Shown here in pieces: positions 14,101 to 28,300 of a DNA stretch of 64,000 nt. The number at the start of each line of letters is the position of its first letter. Positions within the stretch are counted from its first letter, which is position 1. A program made the translations under genes and the position numbers. The notes under the pieces were generated by a model. The model saw only the letters and a program-made list of their open reading frames with translations. It was not told the origin of the DNA and did not search any database. Origin of the DNA: Litomosoides sigmodontis (Eukaryota; Nematoda; Chromadorea; Rhabditida; Onchocercidae); assembly GCA_963070105.1 (NCBI GenBank), contig OY718807.1, positions 9,176,483 to 9,240,482 on the forward strand, in the 5' to 3' direction.

Positions 14101-17100
14101 AAGAAAAAGTGTTTTATTTAAAGTGAAAATGGAGGAACATTGACCGGACGGTCTCGTTGTATACTGCAATAGTAAAATTTGTCAATGAAATTGAAAAGCT
14201 GTGAGTTTTGGAGATTAAATACGCAGTGATCGATGACCGGTTGGGTTTGGTGATCATTGATTGATTTATCAGTGATCATTGATTTAAGTGATAAGCAATT
14301 TGGTGTGCGTTCGTCGCAACCTCAAAGGTTTTATAAGTGAAATTGGTCGGTAAGCAGAAACTTAATATGTTATTTTCGGTTAATCAAAGAGATTGGTGGT
14401 GAAATAGTGTGGAGCATTATTTTTTTTTTTTTTTTTGATGGAACTTTAAAGCGTGCTGTGGAGTTTGCTGAAAAAAAAAACAAAAACGAAATTGTAAAAC
14501 GTTAATTTGGAAATTGGAAGTTCCACGCAATCTTCATTCCTCAGCTAACAGGAAAGCTTGGGCACGCGAATGTTGCATTAATTAATCACCCAGCCAATTA
14601 ATTATTCTAATTTCGTCATACTAAGCTTACCGACCAACCACTTTTTCAATTACCATTTGCGAACTCAATAGGCTTCTGACAACACTTCAAAAAGTCCGTC
14701 AAATTTCGAAATAGAAGAAATTGCTGCTATTCGAAGGTCAATAGACAAACCGATTTATTACTGTTACCATTTTTTTTATTACAAAAAATGTTTTAAGCGT
14801 AAAATGGATTAGCTACTTTTTTTCGCACAAAATTAATTAACAATAATTGGGCAATGAAAAGCAATTGTCCTTCAATTTTTTCACTTTTCTTTTAGCATTA
14901 AAATAAAAAACGGTATTTCTTATGGTAATTTATCTTTCGTAAATGAACAATAGGCTGTGTGTGTTGCTATCGTGTCAATTTACACTTAATTATTCATGAT
15001 TAAAATTGTCTGAATTTGAAACCAGTCTGATAGGAACATTATGTTTTGAATATTTGAAGCTTGATGAAATATTAGTAACTTATTTAATTCTCACCGAAAA
15101 TATCAGCATTGTGGATTTGCTTTGCATTTGTCGCTTCAATCACACAAAAATTAATAATTCATTAATAGTGATGGGATAAGTTGATAAAAGTTAGTGCAAG
15201 AATGAAAAAGCATAAGGGCCACCGCCGTACAGCACTAATTGCAGGGTGATTTTCATACCTGTGGATCATTCATATTTAGATTTCAATTCTCTAATTTATT
15301 AAAAATTCAAATATCTAGGCTTTTTTTTTAGCAACTTTGATTTTATTTCGATTATTAGTTACAGTGATAGCTATGAATGAACCAATGAATGCATTAAAGA
15401 GTGCTAAATATGTGAAATGAAAGTATTTCTACTATACTAGCAAACTTGGCATGAAATGAGTTTATTTAATTTGAAATTTGATTCAAATTTAAAATTGATT
15501 GCACGATTGCTTTGATTAGAATTAGTAGTTCGAAATGTTTCAGTCAAATTATTGCTTCTTTCAAAACAGGAGGAAGGGATATGAGAAGTGAGCGAATCAT
15601 CCTTAAGCTCAACTAATTAATTGTTAGCATGCGTTACAGAAGAATTTATCCTTTCGGTGGAATTGATTAAATTTTTTCTTGGAAATATTCATTGTAAAAT
15701 TTCATAATTAACTTTAAATATACCGTGCTAAGCCTGAGTATCTTATGAATAAATAAAGTATGTTGTCATAGTTTTTCAAATTTTCCTGCATTTTTTTTCA
15801 ATCATAGAAATTTTAATGCTGCCATTCCATTTTGCAAAAACAAATCCACTACATGCAACTGTTGGGAAGAACAAAATTGAACCAATAAAAAAATAGAAGG
15901 GGAGAGGTGCATAGATAGATGCAGAGAGAGAGAGAGAGAGAAACAGAGAGAGGAAAAAATAAGGAAGGCAACAGTTTTTTTTTTCACTAAAATATGTAAT
16001 TTGATTCTTCCTCTCTCTCTCTCTCTCTCTCTCTCTTCTTCTCTAGCTTTCTACTTTGTGTTAGAATGATGTCATTTGAAAAGTTTGTGAATTAAGCATT
16101 TGTAAATAAATATTATGAGTGCAAGCAAAATAGCGCTGCATAGAATGTTTGCAAATAAACATCTTCATGATTAAATATCATTTCAAATGAAAAAAAAAAA
16201 CAAAGAAAGCAAACAAAATTTTTTTCCTGCCAATGAAAAGAAATCAGTGAAGAAAGAGAGAGAGAGAAAGAGAGAAAGAAGACGATAGTATTCAATTATT
16301 TGCTTCGTTTTCCTAAAATTCGAAATTAATTGAAGTGAGTAAAATGAACGAAATTGAGAGTGTAGTAAGAAAGGAGACGGATAAAAAAAAGAATGAAAAT
16401 TTTTTGATTAATTCTGAAAATTTGCTTAAAACATTTTGTATTGTCTTTTTTTGCTCCTTTACTTAATTTTCAATTTTATTAGCCAAAAAAAAATGAGTTC
16501 ACAGTCAAATGAATGGGAAGCGATGAAAAAAATTGCCTCGTCGCTCACGCATGCAATGAAACGGTTTCATACGTGCACGTGCACGTTTGTGTTGTGCAAC
16601 AAAAAATGACACAACCCTTCTTCCTCCTCCATTTTTTCCCCTCAAAATTCAAAATATCAAATTTTGTACCATTTTGATACAATCGTTTTTTTTTTCCGGA
16701 GATAGGCATCATATCTCACTTTTGTTCTGTTGCGGAATATTTTGATAAGGGGAAGAAAAAAAGAAAAGGAAAAATGAAATCAAACGAAATAACGACGAAG
16801 GATAGAATGAAATTTCGTTAACTTTTTTCCACATCAGCACTTCGAACTTTGCTTTCGTATTTTTCTCGCTGCAATCAAATAATTTAGTTTAAGTTAATTC
16901 AAATTTTACATATATAATCTGCTTTTGAATCGCAAGATTATCAAAGTATTATTAAAATTTATGAAAATTATAACAGTCTTTTCATGCTCAGATCCAAAAG
17001 ACCATCCCCTCCCTCACCATTAATCTACTAACTGCACAAAGATGGTTTGACATTTTACTCAACGTGATCTTACCCAATCGCAGTTAGATATAGTCACGTT

Positions 17101-18825
17101 GACTGATCGTATTTTTAATAATAAGTCGATGAAATCGTCGCTTCTTTTTTTAAACGAAAACGATGAAAAAAAGTTAAGTGTAAAAGTATATACAAACAAC
17201 AAATATTCGCTCGCCTCACTCCTTCCTTTTCAATATATTAATATTACAGCAAAAAATTGAACTTTCATTTTCTTCTTAGTTTTCTCATCCTGCCTCCTTT
17301 TTTCCTTAAAGAATTAAGGAAATAGCACGTAGCCTATCTCACGTAAACACAAATGCTACGATGGCAGGTCACATCGCTTACCAAATGTTTGCTGTTTTTC
17401 TCATTTTTTTTTAATATACACTTTTCTTGTCCATTATTATTTCGCACATAATATTGCTTCAATTGTTTCTGACTTGACTTGATTTGAACTGATATTGCTT
17501 TACGTGAAATGTTTTCAAACACTGTTTTGCTGCGTAATTTACCAGTAAATTATCCAGCTCTGAAAACAATTATTGAACATTATCAAATATTCAAATTAAT
17601 TAGCTTTTATTTTGTATTCCATAAGGATATAAATGATTCATTCACTCTTTGCATTGTCCATGTTAGCTGTGAGGTGTATTTTATTTCTTTGCCTCTGTCA
17701 TTGTTAAACTTCCACTTTTGCACACTCTAATTAACCGAGATTAAAATTGCTTAATTTATTTTTTAATTGTTGATGTTTGTTGCGAACATTGCCGTTGAAT
17801 AATTTGAAATAGAGAAGAAAAGAAGTACTGTTAAGCGAATTTTTATAAAAGAATGAAAATCGAAATGATATAATTAATTCTCATCCATTCTTCCTCTCAT
17901 TTATTTGAGCAGAATGGATGAGATGTGCCTTCTAATCGGTTGAACTTTAAATGAAAAAAAAAGCATAAAAGGAAGCGCTTGCTAAAAAAAATGCAATGAT
18001 GCAATTAGATACATTTCATTTGAAATTTTATTAGACAAATAAAAAAAAAAGGAAAGCAAAAAAAAAACAAACGATGAATCTTTGAGCGTTCGATTTTCGC
18101 ATTTATTTCTTGGACTTTTTTTTTTCTTTTTCTGACATCTATTAGTACCGACTGATTGGCTTATCATTTGCAGCATTTTAATCAGCCATATTCGGATATC
18201 AATCCCATTTTAATTACCGACATCAATTTAATTTCGATACTGTTTTTTAGTTATCCTCATAATTTCCAATTTCTATGTCACTTTAATTAACCACATCACT
18301 TTGATTATCGACATCATTTTAATTATTGATATCAGGGTATCAGTTTAATTATGGATGTATCAATTATCCAGATCATTTCACCTTCAGTAGTCTAATTATC
18401 CAGACGATTTTAATTGTCGGCAATATAAGAAAGCGTTGTAAGAGAGGGAATTAGTAATTTTCACTGCTAAGACTCTTGCAAATTTTGTTTTTTTACGATA
18501 AAACAAGAATATTTTGCAAATAATTCATTTTCAAAGAACAATGAAAAGAAGAATAATTAAATACTAAGCATTTCATGGAGCTATCAATCAAATTATAACA
18601 ATGCTATTCAAAGTGTTTAAAAATAAATTCCTTGAAAAATTTTTTTACAGTGAAATGAAGTAAATTTAATGGTTTCGCAGTATCCTCTCTTGCATGAGTT
18701 ATTTGACATTTAACATAATTTTTGAATTAATTTACTTCATTTGACATACCTCATTTTTGCTCATTCAGTGCCATCTGTCATATTTATATTTCACTTCATC
18801 ATTCATTCAATGTTTGAATGAAAAA
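11131..18825. other. Gene-poor AT-rich stretch, part 1
   Basis: No exon series is recognisable on either strand. It holds the probable 3' UTR of the eat-20-like gene, CT/GA tracts (about 11790-11826, 12740-12760, 15925-15942, 16010-16035), a degenerate ATT-rich run (13090-13330) and one copy of a diverged repeat near 14660-14809. Long introns or regulatory DNA cannot be excluded. Confidence 0.55.
14660..14809 (+). repeat. Diverged dispersed repeat, copy 1
   Basis: This block matches 52731-52890 in the same orientation. Shared stretches include CTCAATA-GCTT, CAAAAAGTC-GTCAAATTTC, AAATTGCTGCTAT, TTACT-TTA-C and TTTTAAGCGTAAA, in the same order with small indels. Here the matching frame is broken by stops, while the second copy lies in an open frame. 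Mobile element, retrocopy or gene-family remnant are all possible. Confidence 0.5.
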
Positions 18826-19329
18826 TTAAAGCAGTATATGCAATTTATAAAGAAATAGAATAATACTATTAATTATCATTTCTGCGTGTGCAGCATTTTC
18901 CATTCTTAATTTAATAAATTTATTACATTTACTGGAAATTTTACAATTCAACGATATTTCCGAAGGAAATAGTAATTGAATTATTGGTGTGATAAATGCA
19001 GTGACATTGAATGCGCTTGATGATTGTGATAAGACATCCTTATCACTTGTCATAAGCATTGAAATTAGCTTGCTGCTCAAAGCTCTGATAATATGGCGAA
19101 GGTGTTTTGGAGTGACTGCGGAATTTTTGATCCTTCAAATTGTTCGACAAATGTTAAATTTTGAAATAGTGGCTTCTGTAATTACAGCTTTTTCACTTTC
19201 TACCACTTGAGCTGCTCCAATTTCCCGGTCTTCAACCAACGCACTCATTCTTTTAAATGAGCTTAAATTATTCACAAAAGTGTTTGCCCAAAAAAGCATT
19301 AGCTTCATCACTTTTGAAATTTTATTTAA
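18826..19329 (-). pseudogene. Decayed coding block of unknown family
   Basis: Read on the minus strand from an acceptor-like ATTTTCAG (just above 19329), one frame runs 168 codons to a stop at 18826 with a single internal TGA at 19135-19137. The peptide is mixed and charged (segments such as MSALVEDREIGAAQVVESE and VTPKHLRHIIRALSSKLIS), unlike the low-complexity frames nearby. I do not recognise the family. It may be a pseudogene exon, a retrocopy, or a real exon with a sequence error at the TGA. Confidence 0.4.
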
Positions 19330-22295
19330 CTGAAAATACCTTTTGTTGCTTGTGTGCTAATAAATTCATTTCTTTTCGTCAATTAATAATCACTTTATTA
19401 TGAAATAAATTTTCATAAAAATTTTCAATTTAATGTTTTAATCAAAATTTTAAAAGAGAAAGAATTCACGTTGATCAATAAATGATATTTCTAACATTTA
19501 TTAAATTTCGTTTTTTTCCCCTCAAAGATTTGCCCATTTTATATTCCATTAAATTTAGCATTTTAGAGGTATGCCACAATCTTTCTTCTTCTATGCTAAT
19601 GCAATTGAACTGAAGCTAATATAGTATTTGCAAAAAGAAAATGCACACACACACACACACACACTTTGCCTGAAATATACTTAATGCTAAAATAATTTTG
19701 CGTTACTGACTGTCTCACATCAGTTTTTTTTCCTTCTTTCCTAATTAATTTTCTACTTTGAAAATAATTACGTTTTTGGGCATAACAATTTACATTTTTA
19801 AAAAAGTTGAATTTTATACTCAAAATCATCCGCTTATATAAACTGTCAAAGAAGGAAAAAAATTAAAAAAAAAATGAAAGGTTAGATTAATGTTTGATTT
19901 TTAACAGAACCTTCTAGCACAAGCGCAAATAGTAGCATGAATGAAAGAAAGAAAAAGAAAAGAAAAGAATGAATGAACGAAAGGATGACAGGAAGAGAGA
20001 GAGGTGGAGTGAGAGAGGGCAAGAGGTGGAAGAAAAAAAATGTGAAAAATTAATCAGTAATAACAATCGAACAAAGTTCGGCAATCATTCTCTCATATTT
20101 TGCTTGATTGATCGTTTCATTTTAGTTTAGCAAAAAATTTCAAAATTTTTACATTTCTCGAAATTGCATGAAAAAATATCCGTACCCAAAACGATTATTT
20201 CTTACTTTCATCATGTCCCTAATTTTCCATCCTAAAAGGAAATGATTTTTTTTCCTCACAGATTTGAAATAAAAAAAACAAAAAGAAAGGCGAAAAACTG
20301 AAATTGTAAGCTTGCTGTTGAAAATGCAAAATTCGTTCAAATCGATTAACTGAAACAATGCGAGAGGGAAAAAACCGAAGTTGAAGTAAAATAATTTATG
20401 AAAAAGTGCTCGCACGAAATAATCAAAATGTTGCACACTCATTTTGTTTGCTTGTCTTCCCTGAGACTTAAATTTTAATTATTATTATTAATGTTTTTTT
20501 TCTCTCTACAGAATTTAAACTGTAAAAAGATACTTATTCGTATTTACATATGCATTTTTTTTATTTTTCGCTTCACCACCGAATGCATTGGTACTTTTGA
20601 AATTATATTTTTTTTTGATTTTTTCTTTTCAAAAAAAAGCATATTGGAAAAAATGTTGTAATTTATTTTTTATTCTTTTTCTTCTCCCTCCTCTTTTTCC
20701 TTCACCGGTCTCTCTTAAATAATATTTTCATTTTGTTGAAATCTAACAAACGGTGGTAGCAAGCAGTTCTTTTTTTTGCTTCCTTTAAGCAATACATCGT
20801 TTGATACGATATTTTTGTCCTTTTCTATCAATCAAACTTTTTCACTTTTTCCAAATTTTGTCCTTTGCTCTGTTCTTCCAGCTTTTTCTTCCCACTTTTT
20901 TTTATCAGCAAATCTTACTTCTTCCATTCATTTCTTATCAAATTATCATTTTGCTTTATTAGCAATTGCTGGATGAGTTAGAAAGCAACAAAATAAGGCA
21001 CCGAAATATTTTAATAGCAATTTATTAAGGTGACTGACAGTAAGCAAAGTTATTGCAAAGTGAATTTAAATTTTATATTGCACTTTATTTATCTTTTTTA
21101 AAAATCTCTTTTTTTTAAAAGCCAAATGGAAAAAATAAATTAAATTTAACGAACTAAAAAAAATTAAAAAGCCTCTTTTTTTCATTAATTATTCCGATTA
21201 ATTGCTATCATTGATAAAATTGCTAAATGCTAAAAAGTATGCACTCAATTTTGTGCTTATCAGACAAAAAACTGTAATTTAACAAATAGCTACAGTTTTC
21301 CGCTTTTCTTTCTTCCCTTCTCTCCCTCTTCCTCTCTCTCTCTCTCTCTCTCTCTCCCTCCCTCCCTGTTCCTCTCTTTTGCATCAAATTTTCAGATAAG
21401 CAGAAGAAATGAGTGCAAAGAAAAGAAGTATAAATACTGCAAAAGTAATTTTGCTCCACTCATTTCTTCCAGCATTTCAATTTAAAATTTATTGAAATGA
21501 CGTAATGAAGAAGTACCATTCCAGTGCGTATAAAATTTGATGAAGCATTCATCAGATGATGTTATTTGAAAGGGAAAAAGGCAGTTTGCTTCTTTGTTTT
21601 TCTTTTTATATAACAAATCATTTTCCTGTGTCGCTGTTTAAATGACACTCCCTTTTTGCTTTTCTTCGTTTCCCTTTCTCTCTCTCTCTCTCCCTCTCTC
21701 TCTCTCTTCTTTCCATCCTCCCCATCAATTGTCCCGTCCAATTTTTTTTGCTTATTTCATTTGATATTCTTTTTACAATCTTGTTAACAGATTATAATAA
21801 CAGAGGAAATGATGATATGATAATAAGTTTCGTTTGTCCTAAGCAGATAGATAGCCAAGATAGTTCAAGCGTACCAGTGGCCGAGCATGATTGATGATGT
21901 TAACGATGATGATGATGATCACTGATGATGATAACGGTGATGATGACCATGTCACTTGGAAATTGTAATAGCAATGATAAAAATGAAGTAATAAAGGAAG
22001 TGAAAGCATTTTTAAAATTTATAAGTCATAGAATGGTAAAGTAAGCGTACGTGTACACTTTACATATATATATGATAATATCAGAAGTAGTCAGACAGAC
22101 ATTACGATTATCATGTTTCTTAATTTTGCCCGGACAAAACAACGTCTTATACGTAATTTAGCGTAGGTGTTCCACGTAGACATATACCATAAGTGAATAA
22201 AACTGTACTCAACTCACGGACGACTCACAATCAACACAAGTATGATAACCGTGGCTGAGATAACAATCATATACGATCGTATTTTATTCATTCAT

Positions 22296-22371
22296 GTAGC
22301 ATAAATGGGAAGTAAAAGCTTCACGAGAAATATACGTGTATCGTGAAATTTTTACTTCACGTTTATGCTAC
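22296..22371 (+). ncRNA. Pre-miRNA-like hairpin
   Basis: A 76-nt imperfect inverted repeat. The 5' arm 22296-22326 pairs with 22341-22371, giving 31 positions with two mismatches (22308/22359 and 22319/22348) and two wobble pairs, around a 14-nt loop. Both wobbles are G-U when read as plus-strand RNA and would be A-C on the minus strand, so the plus strand folds better. Size, arm length and loop fit a nematode microRNA precursor. The arms match no microRNA I remember. A short MITE with paired ends is the main alternative. Confidence 0.45.
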
Positions 22372-25300
22372 TATAAATACGTGAAATGCTCTTTTACAAA
22401 TCCCCATTTTTATTCACTTTAATCTAAGCTCTTTTAATTCTATATGCAGTTAGTTCTTCAAATCACTGATACGTGGTAATTTGAAATTATAAATTATTTG
22501 AATTTTATTTCAAGCAGTAAGAAATTATATTATTTATTGTAAGCAATAATTATTTTCATACCTTTTATTGAGCCACCTCATTTCATAAAGTGAATTCTAA
22601 TTTTCACCTACCAAAAATTAGAGAGAATCTATTTAATTTTCGTAGATTAATTAAGTTTATGAAGAGAACAATAAAATAAAATTTTAGATGAAAAAGGAGA
22701 AGAGCCTCCTGTTTTTCGCATTTTAACGAAAACGAAGCAAAAAATTTTCTCTGAATTTTAATTATCAATTCTTAATTTTTTGCCCATGCAGGCAGTTAGA
22801 AAAAAATTAAAAATGCTTGACGACTAATTTAAAAGAAAGTAACCAGAAGGCAGAAATATGTTATAGCCCGATTAGTACTTCAATTTAGTTTATATGAAAA
22901 TTTTTTTTCATTTTTTTGACATTATCTCTTCCTATCTATACGCTTCTGTTGAAACTGTTAATTTGTTAGAAATGAATTCTTTTTTTTTTCGTTCAAGCAA
23001 TTTCAATTCATCGCAATTTAATTTCTGCCAGCAATTTTCAAAAAAAATTTTTTTTTCAACAATTTCAACAAGCTTTTTTACATATCCAATGATGTCATGC
23101 GCACTGTTCCAAAATATGATTCAGAAAATAAATTTGAATGTTTAATGCTAAAGACACTTTCTTTCAACTTTTTTCGCAACACTCATAATGCGCAGAAGAA
23201 GCAGAGGAGGGACGTTGTTGTTTTAGGAAATTTCAATCAAAATTTGAAATAACTTGGATTAAATTGAATTGAAAACAATTAAAGGATTAACCGTTGCAAA
23301 GGATTGCCTGAAAATTTTTTGTTGTTTAATTCAATAAAAAATTTTAGTAGCAAAAAACGGATTAGTCATAGTGAAAATAGTAACAGTTGTTATTTAGTGG
23401 TTAATTAAATAAGTTAAATGCAAATTTTCACTCTTCTTAATTCGAATTTTAATACTTTTCCTTCAATTTAAATGATTTACACCGTCGTATCGATGATTAG
23501 ATTATCCTAACAATTTAAGCTGTCAAAGTCATCGGACGTTTTCAGGGTATCCTTATTTCAAATTATGTATTCAATTATTAAATTGAATTAGTGACAGAAG
23601 TAATGCATTGGTATAAAAATTATTTTTCTTCCTTATACTTTCACACATTTTAACGAGTAAAATTTAGAAGCCCGGCAATTTGAAACATTTGAAGGATAAT
23701 TTTTATTTAGGATTAATTTTTAAATCGAAAAATTAAGTGGCACATTTGAATTAAAACAATCAAATAATATTTTGAGACATGTTTAGCTTAGATTATTACC
23801 ATTTCTGCTTACGCTTCGTAAAAGAAAATTGAACAAAGTGATTTTTTTGTTAAAAAAAAGTTGTCGCGAATTTGTGCGAAACACTTCGGAAGCATATACT
23901 TAAAAGAAAGAGAGACATTGTGCAGCAACATTAATTAGTAAATTAATTACCTCCTTGATGATCAATTTAATCATGGCAGCATATTAGGTCTTCTCAATTT
24001 GCTCCTCAATTTTTTTTGCAATTTTACGATAATTTTGAAATTTCTTTAATAATTTTTATTCCTTTTTTTGTTTTCAATTCAATTATAACTTCAATTTTTC
24101 CCTTATATCTTACAAGTTTTGTGTCAAATTTTGCTTTATTTTTTATTAAACTACTCATTTTACCCTCCTCTGCCGATTGCCATTTGATCTAATTAGCATA
24201 ACAAATGGCATTAACTTAATTTTCAACACAACACTAATAAATTTTCCTGTACCATTGATCTTTTCTTCAGCTCATTTTTTCCATTTTTGTCTATTCAATA
24301 AAATAAATTTCAATTTTGTTTACGAATATTTTCTAAAAAAATTCTTATCTTTTCTCTTTCATACAGTAAAAAAACAAAAAAGCCTTTTTATAAGTAAATT
24401 AACGGCGATTTTCAATGATGCAACTATTTGTTTTTCTTTTTTTCCTTTTTAAAAACATCTTCCTTCTCATACATTTCAGTTTTTTTTTTAATTTTTCAAT
24501 TTTTCTCACTCTTTGCTCCTTTTCTCTTTTTTACTGAGAGTATTTGCGGTGGAATTTTGAGCCTCAGAGTGTTATTGACAAACAATTTGGTTCGGGAAAA
24601 TTATCGTTAGCTGTATCAATAGAGCTCCAACAATTTGAGCATTAACTGAATCATAAATTTTATTTTCAGACAAATATCAAATGCAATTTTTTTTCGCTTA
24701 AAACAAAAAAAATGCGGGAAAAAAATGTGATAAAATTTTGTTTTGACAAATCATTTATAGTAAACTTTGATTATTTGTCATTTATTCGTCACAAAAATAA
24801 CTGATATTGGCAAAGTGTTCGAAGGAAAATTTCTGCTTTAAATTATTCTTTGTGTGATAAATCAGTTGCTTTCAACAATAAGTTATGCAACGCCTGCTCA
24901 ATTTGATAATTTCAATTATCATTTTAGACAACAATTTTCAAGTTTACTTATTAATTTGCAAAAAAAAAACAAACCAATTATTATCAATCATGTACTTGAT
25001 AGTGACAGATATGAATACAACCATCACTGTTACAATGCTTATCCCCACTGCAGTTAATTAATAATTGTTATTGTTAATAATTATTAGTAATAATTAATAG
25101 TGATAAAGAATAATTAATAATAAAAGAATAGTAATGACAATATTAAAATTCACTGCACTGATTATTTTAACGGTTAATGTAGAAGTCATTACGATTGCTG
25201 CAACAATAACTCATTTAATTAATAATAGAATTGTAATTATTTCAGTCATCGACAACGAGCGCTTGTTATTTGAGTACCTTAATGTTTCTTCTTCACTGCT

Positions 25301-28300
25301 AATATTACCATTTGGGTGAGAAAAAAAAAACTTTTGCTTCTATTTTGATATATCGATATCAAATATCATTACTAAAATTGTCACGAATGAACCATCAAAT
25401 GACTCAAATTTCAACGCATCCTTTCACTCAGTATTTTCTCTCACTTTTTTTTTAGAATTTGTTTTGTAATTTAATAAATAGAACTCATATGGGTTTTTTT
25501 CTTTTTTTTTTTGTAGAATTTAATAAATCGATGATTTCAATGTACACCGATGCAATCATCTACGGAGACGCATGGGCATGTATTATCCTATCATATAAAT
25601 TTTTTCAGAATTTCCAATTTCTGCTATTTAAAATTTTCCACTTAAAAAAGCAAAAAATCATTTTTACACAGATTTGCATCATTTAAGAGAGTATATTTGA
25701 AGGATTATGCAAAATGAATCATTTCAAAAAAAATTACAATTTTTTTCTGTTATTGCTAGTTTATTGCTAATGCTCTTTGAATGTATTTCACATATAAAAG
25801 GTATCATTTTAATTTTTTTTCCTAAGATTTCAATTCTCCTTCAATTGTTTAAAACATTGAAATATGCTTGAAACGTTCAATCGCACAACTGGTCAGAGCT
25901 TTTAATCAATCTCTGATGATTGATAGGATTTATTTGAATTAATTGATATCTATCATTTAGTATCAAATTTCAATGGAACTTCATTAGCCCGTAATCATTA
26001 AATTTCAAATGACACATTTTGTCTTTCGACAATAAAATGGGCATATTGCGGAAAAATTCCCAGTTATTTAACTGCTATCAGAGCTGTCAGTAGTAATTTT
26101 TGAAAATTGAAACGGACGTAGTGATAACTACAATGCTACTAATTACAATAATAATTAGGTTCCCTTATTTTACAGTTTTCTGTCTGAAATTGATAACAGT
26201 GAGAGCAATGTTGTTGATAATTTGTGAGGAAATTCAGTAAATTGGATTGATTTTGCAACCACTGCCACATCCCTCCTTATCACTTTATCACAAGCATTCT
26301 CGCTTTATCACGTCGTTTCAATTCCTCGCATGTGCATGCACGTACGTAACTTTTTTTTCACGCAATTCATTTCCTTCAAATTCGTTTCATTTTCTGAATT
26401 TTCATCGTTGAAAGGAAAGGAGGAAGAGACAAGCGATGAAAATTTTAGTAAAAATCACGTTAGCATTGATATGGTACATTAATTTTTCTGATTATTATCC
26501 GACTTAGAAGTACCACAATTTGCGTTACGGTACATCAAAGATATTTAATTGCCGGCGAAAAAATAATTTTTCTTCATTTTTTCTTTTTTTTTTTTTTTTG
26601 TTGGAAAGGAAACGATCGAAAAAGAGTGGATAGGAGAGATTGGGATGGAAGAGATGATGTGAATTAGAATCGGTGAAATATTAGAAGTATGGAAAAGTTT
26701 TGAAATTAAAAAAAGAAAAACAAAAATTTGGAAAAAAATGATGAGAAATAAAGAAATAAATTTTTAATTTTTACTTCATCTCTTCATACTTTGTTTTTTG
26801 TCCAGCAAAGCTTTATCTTTTACTGATAGTCAAAATTTTTCGTTTCATTTGAACTTTTTCTCGCTTTCTTTCTTTGCTTCTTTCTTTGTAAGGGCAAAAG
26901 AGGAGGAGGGAGAGAGAGAGAGAAATGGTAGTTTTATGGGGGAGGAGAAAAAAAAAGAAAGCCATTTTTAGTTGTCACATAAAATTACTCTTTTTTACAA
27001 CGAAAATTTATTCGTTCAAATTTTATTATCAATCATAAATGCATGTAATTTGATATTTATTGGCTTTGCAGAGAGTGAGATGAGAAAGAAGTGAGAGAAA
27101 AAAGAGAGAGAGCTGAGAAATAGGAGAAAAGAAGTGAGATCGTGCAAAAGTGGAAAAAGAATTTAATAAAAAAAAATGATTTAATAAAAATTTTTTTTCC
27201 GAAAATTCATTTTTCTCCATATGATAATTTCAGTCGAATTTTATCTAATTTTATCTTACATCGTATTTTAGCTCTTTCTTTTGCTAAAAAAGTAAAGGAA
27301 CCCATTAAAATTATTGGATGGGAATAATTTTGGAAATGAATCGTCTATATAAGATGGCATTTTCCTGTATCGAAACAGTTGTTGGAACAACTTTCAATTA
27401 GTTTAAATTAAAAAATTTGTGAAATATTCTGTAATATTAGTGTTATCGCATGCGATATGGTTTTATTCTTCTCGTTTAAGTTGCCAATGATGAGTTAAAA
27501 TTTTTTTTAAGCTGTTTTTTTTCTTTCTCTTTACAATTTATCAGCTATTAATTTATGGAATATTTTTAAATTGTGTGGAAAATTTTAGCAAATGAAAATT
27601 TTCAAAAATTATTGCCTATGAAGATGGGAATGTTTAGATGTTAATATTGTTATAACACTGATAGTACTGTCATGTAAGTACTGTTGCTTTATGTAACGGT
27701 AGCTTTGGATTCAAAATTTCCACATTTATTATTTGCTAGAAGGAAGACAGTAATTAAATAAGTTTTTTAAACGAACGAAAAGTGAAGCTTTAAAGAAATG
27801 AATTACTGAATTTCAAAATATCTTTTACCAACGAAATAACAGAAATAGGAATAGAATGATTCAATTATTTGCAAAATAAAATCTTCTTTGGAATTACACA
27901 AATTTTAAAATTCTTTTGATGACAATTTTATTAAAGTGATATCACAGCGATTCTCAGCATTACTGCAAAAACAAGGATAAAGTCAAGAAACGCATTAAAA
28001 ACTTGTCACTTAAAAGTGATTTATAAACTGTTCTATTTTGATTTTGTGTTCGGTGAAGTTTATTTGCATTTCTTATATCACATCCTTGCAGCATTTCAAT
28101 ATTTTAATAAAATAATTTATTGCCAAATTTGTTTTCGGAACTTTTGCTTCGAAGACTTCTTTCTAACGAAACATTTTTTGCTGTTTAAAAACCCATCTTG
28201 GAACTATTTATTCATTTTCATTTCCATTTGTTACATATTTTGTTGCTTTTGAAAGCAGAAAATAAACTTGAAAAATGGGATAAATGTAAGGAGGCCGACG

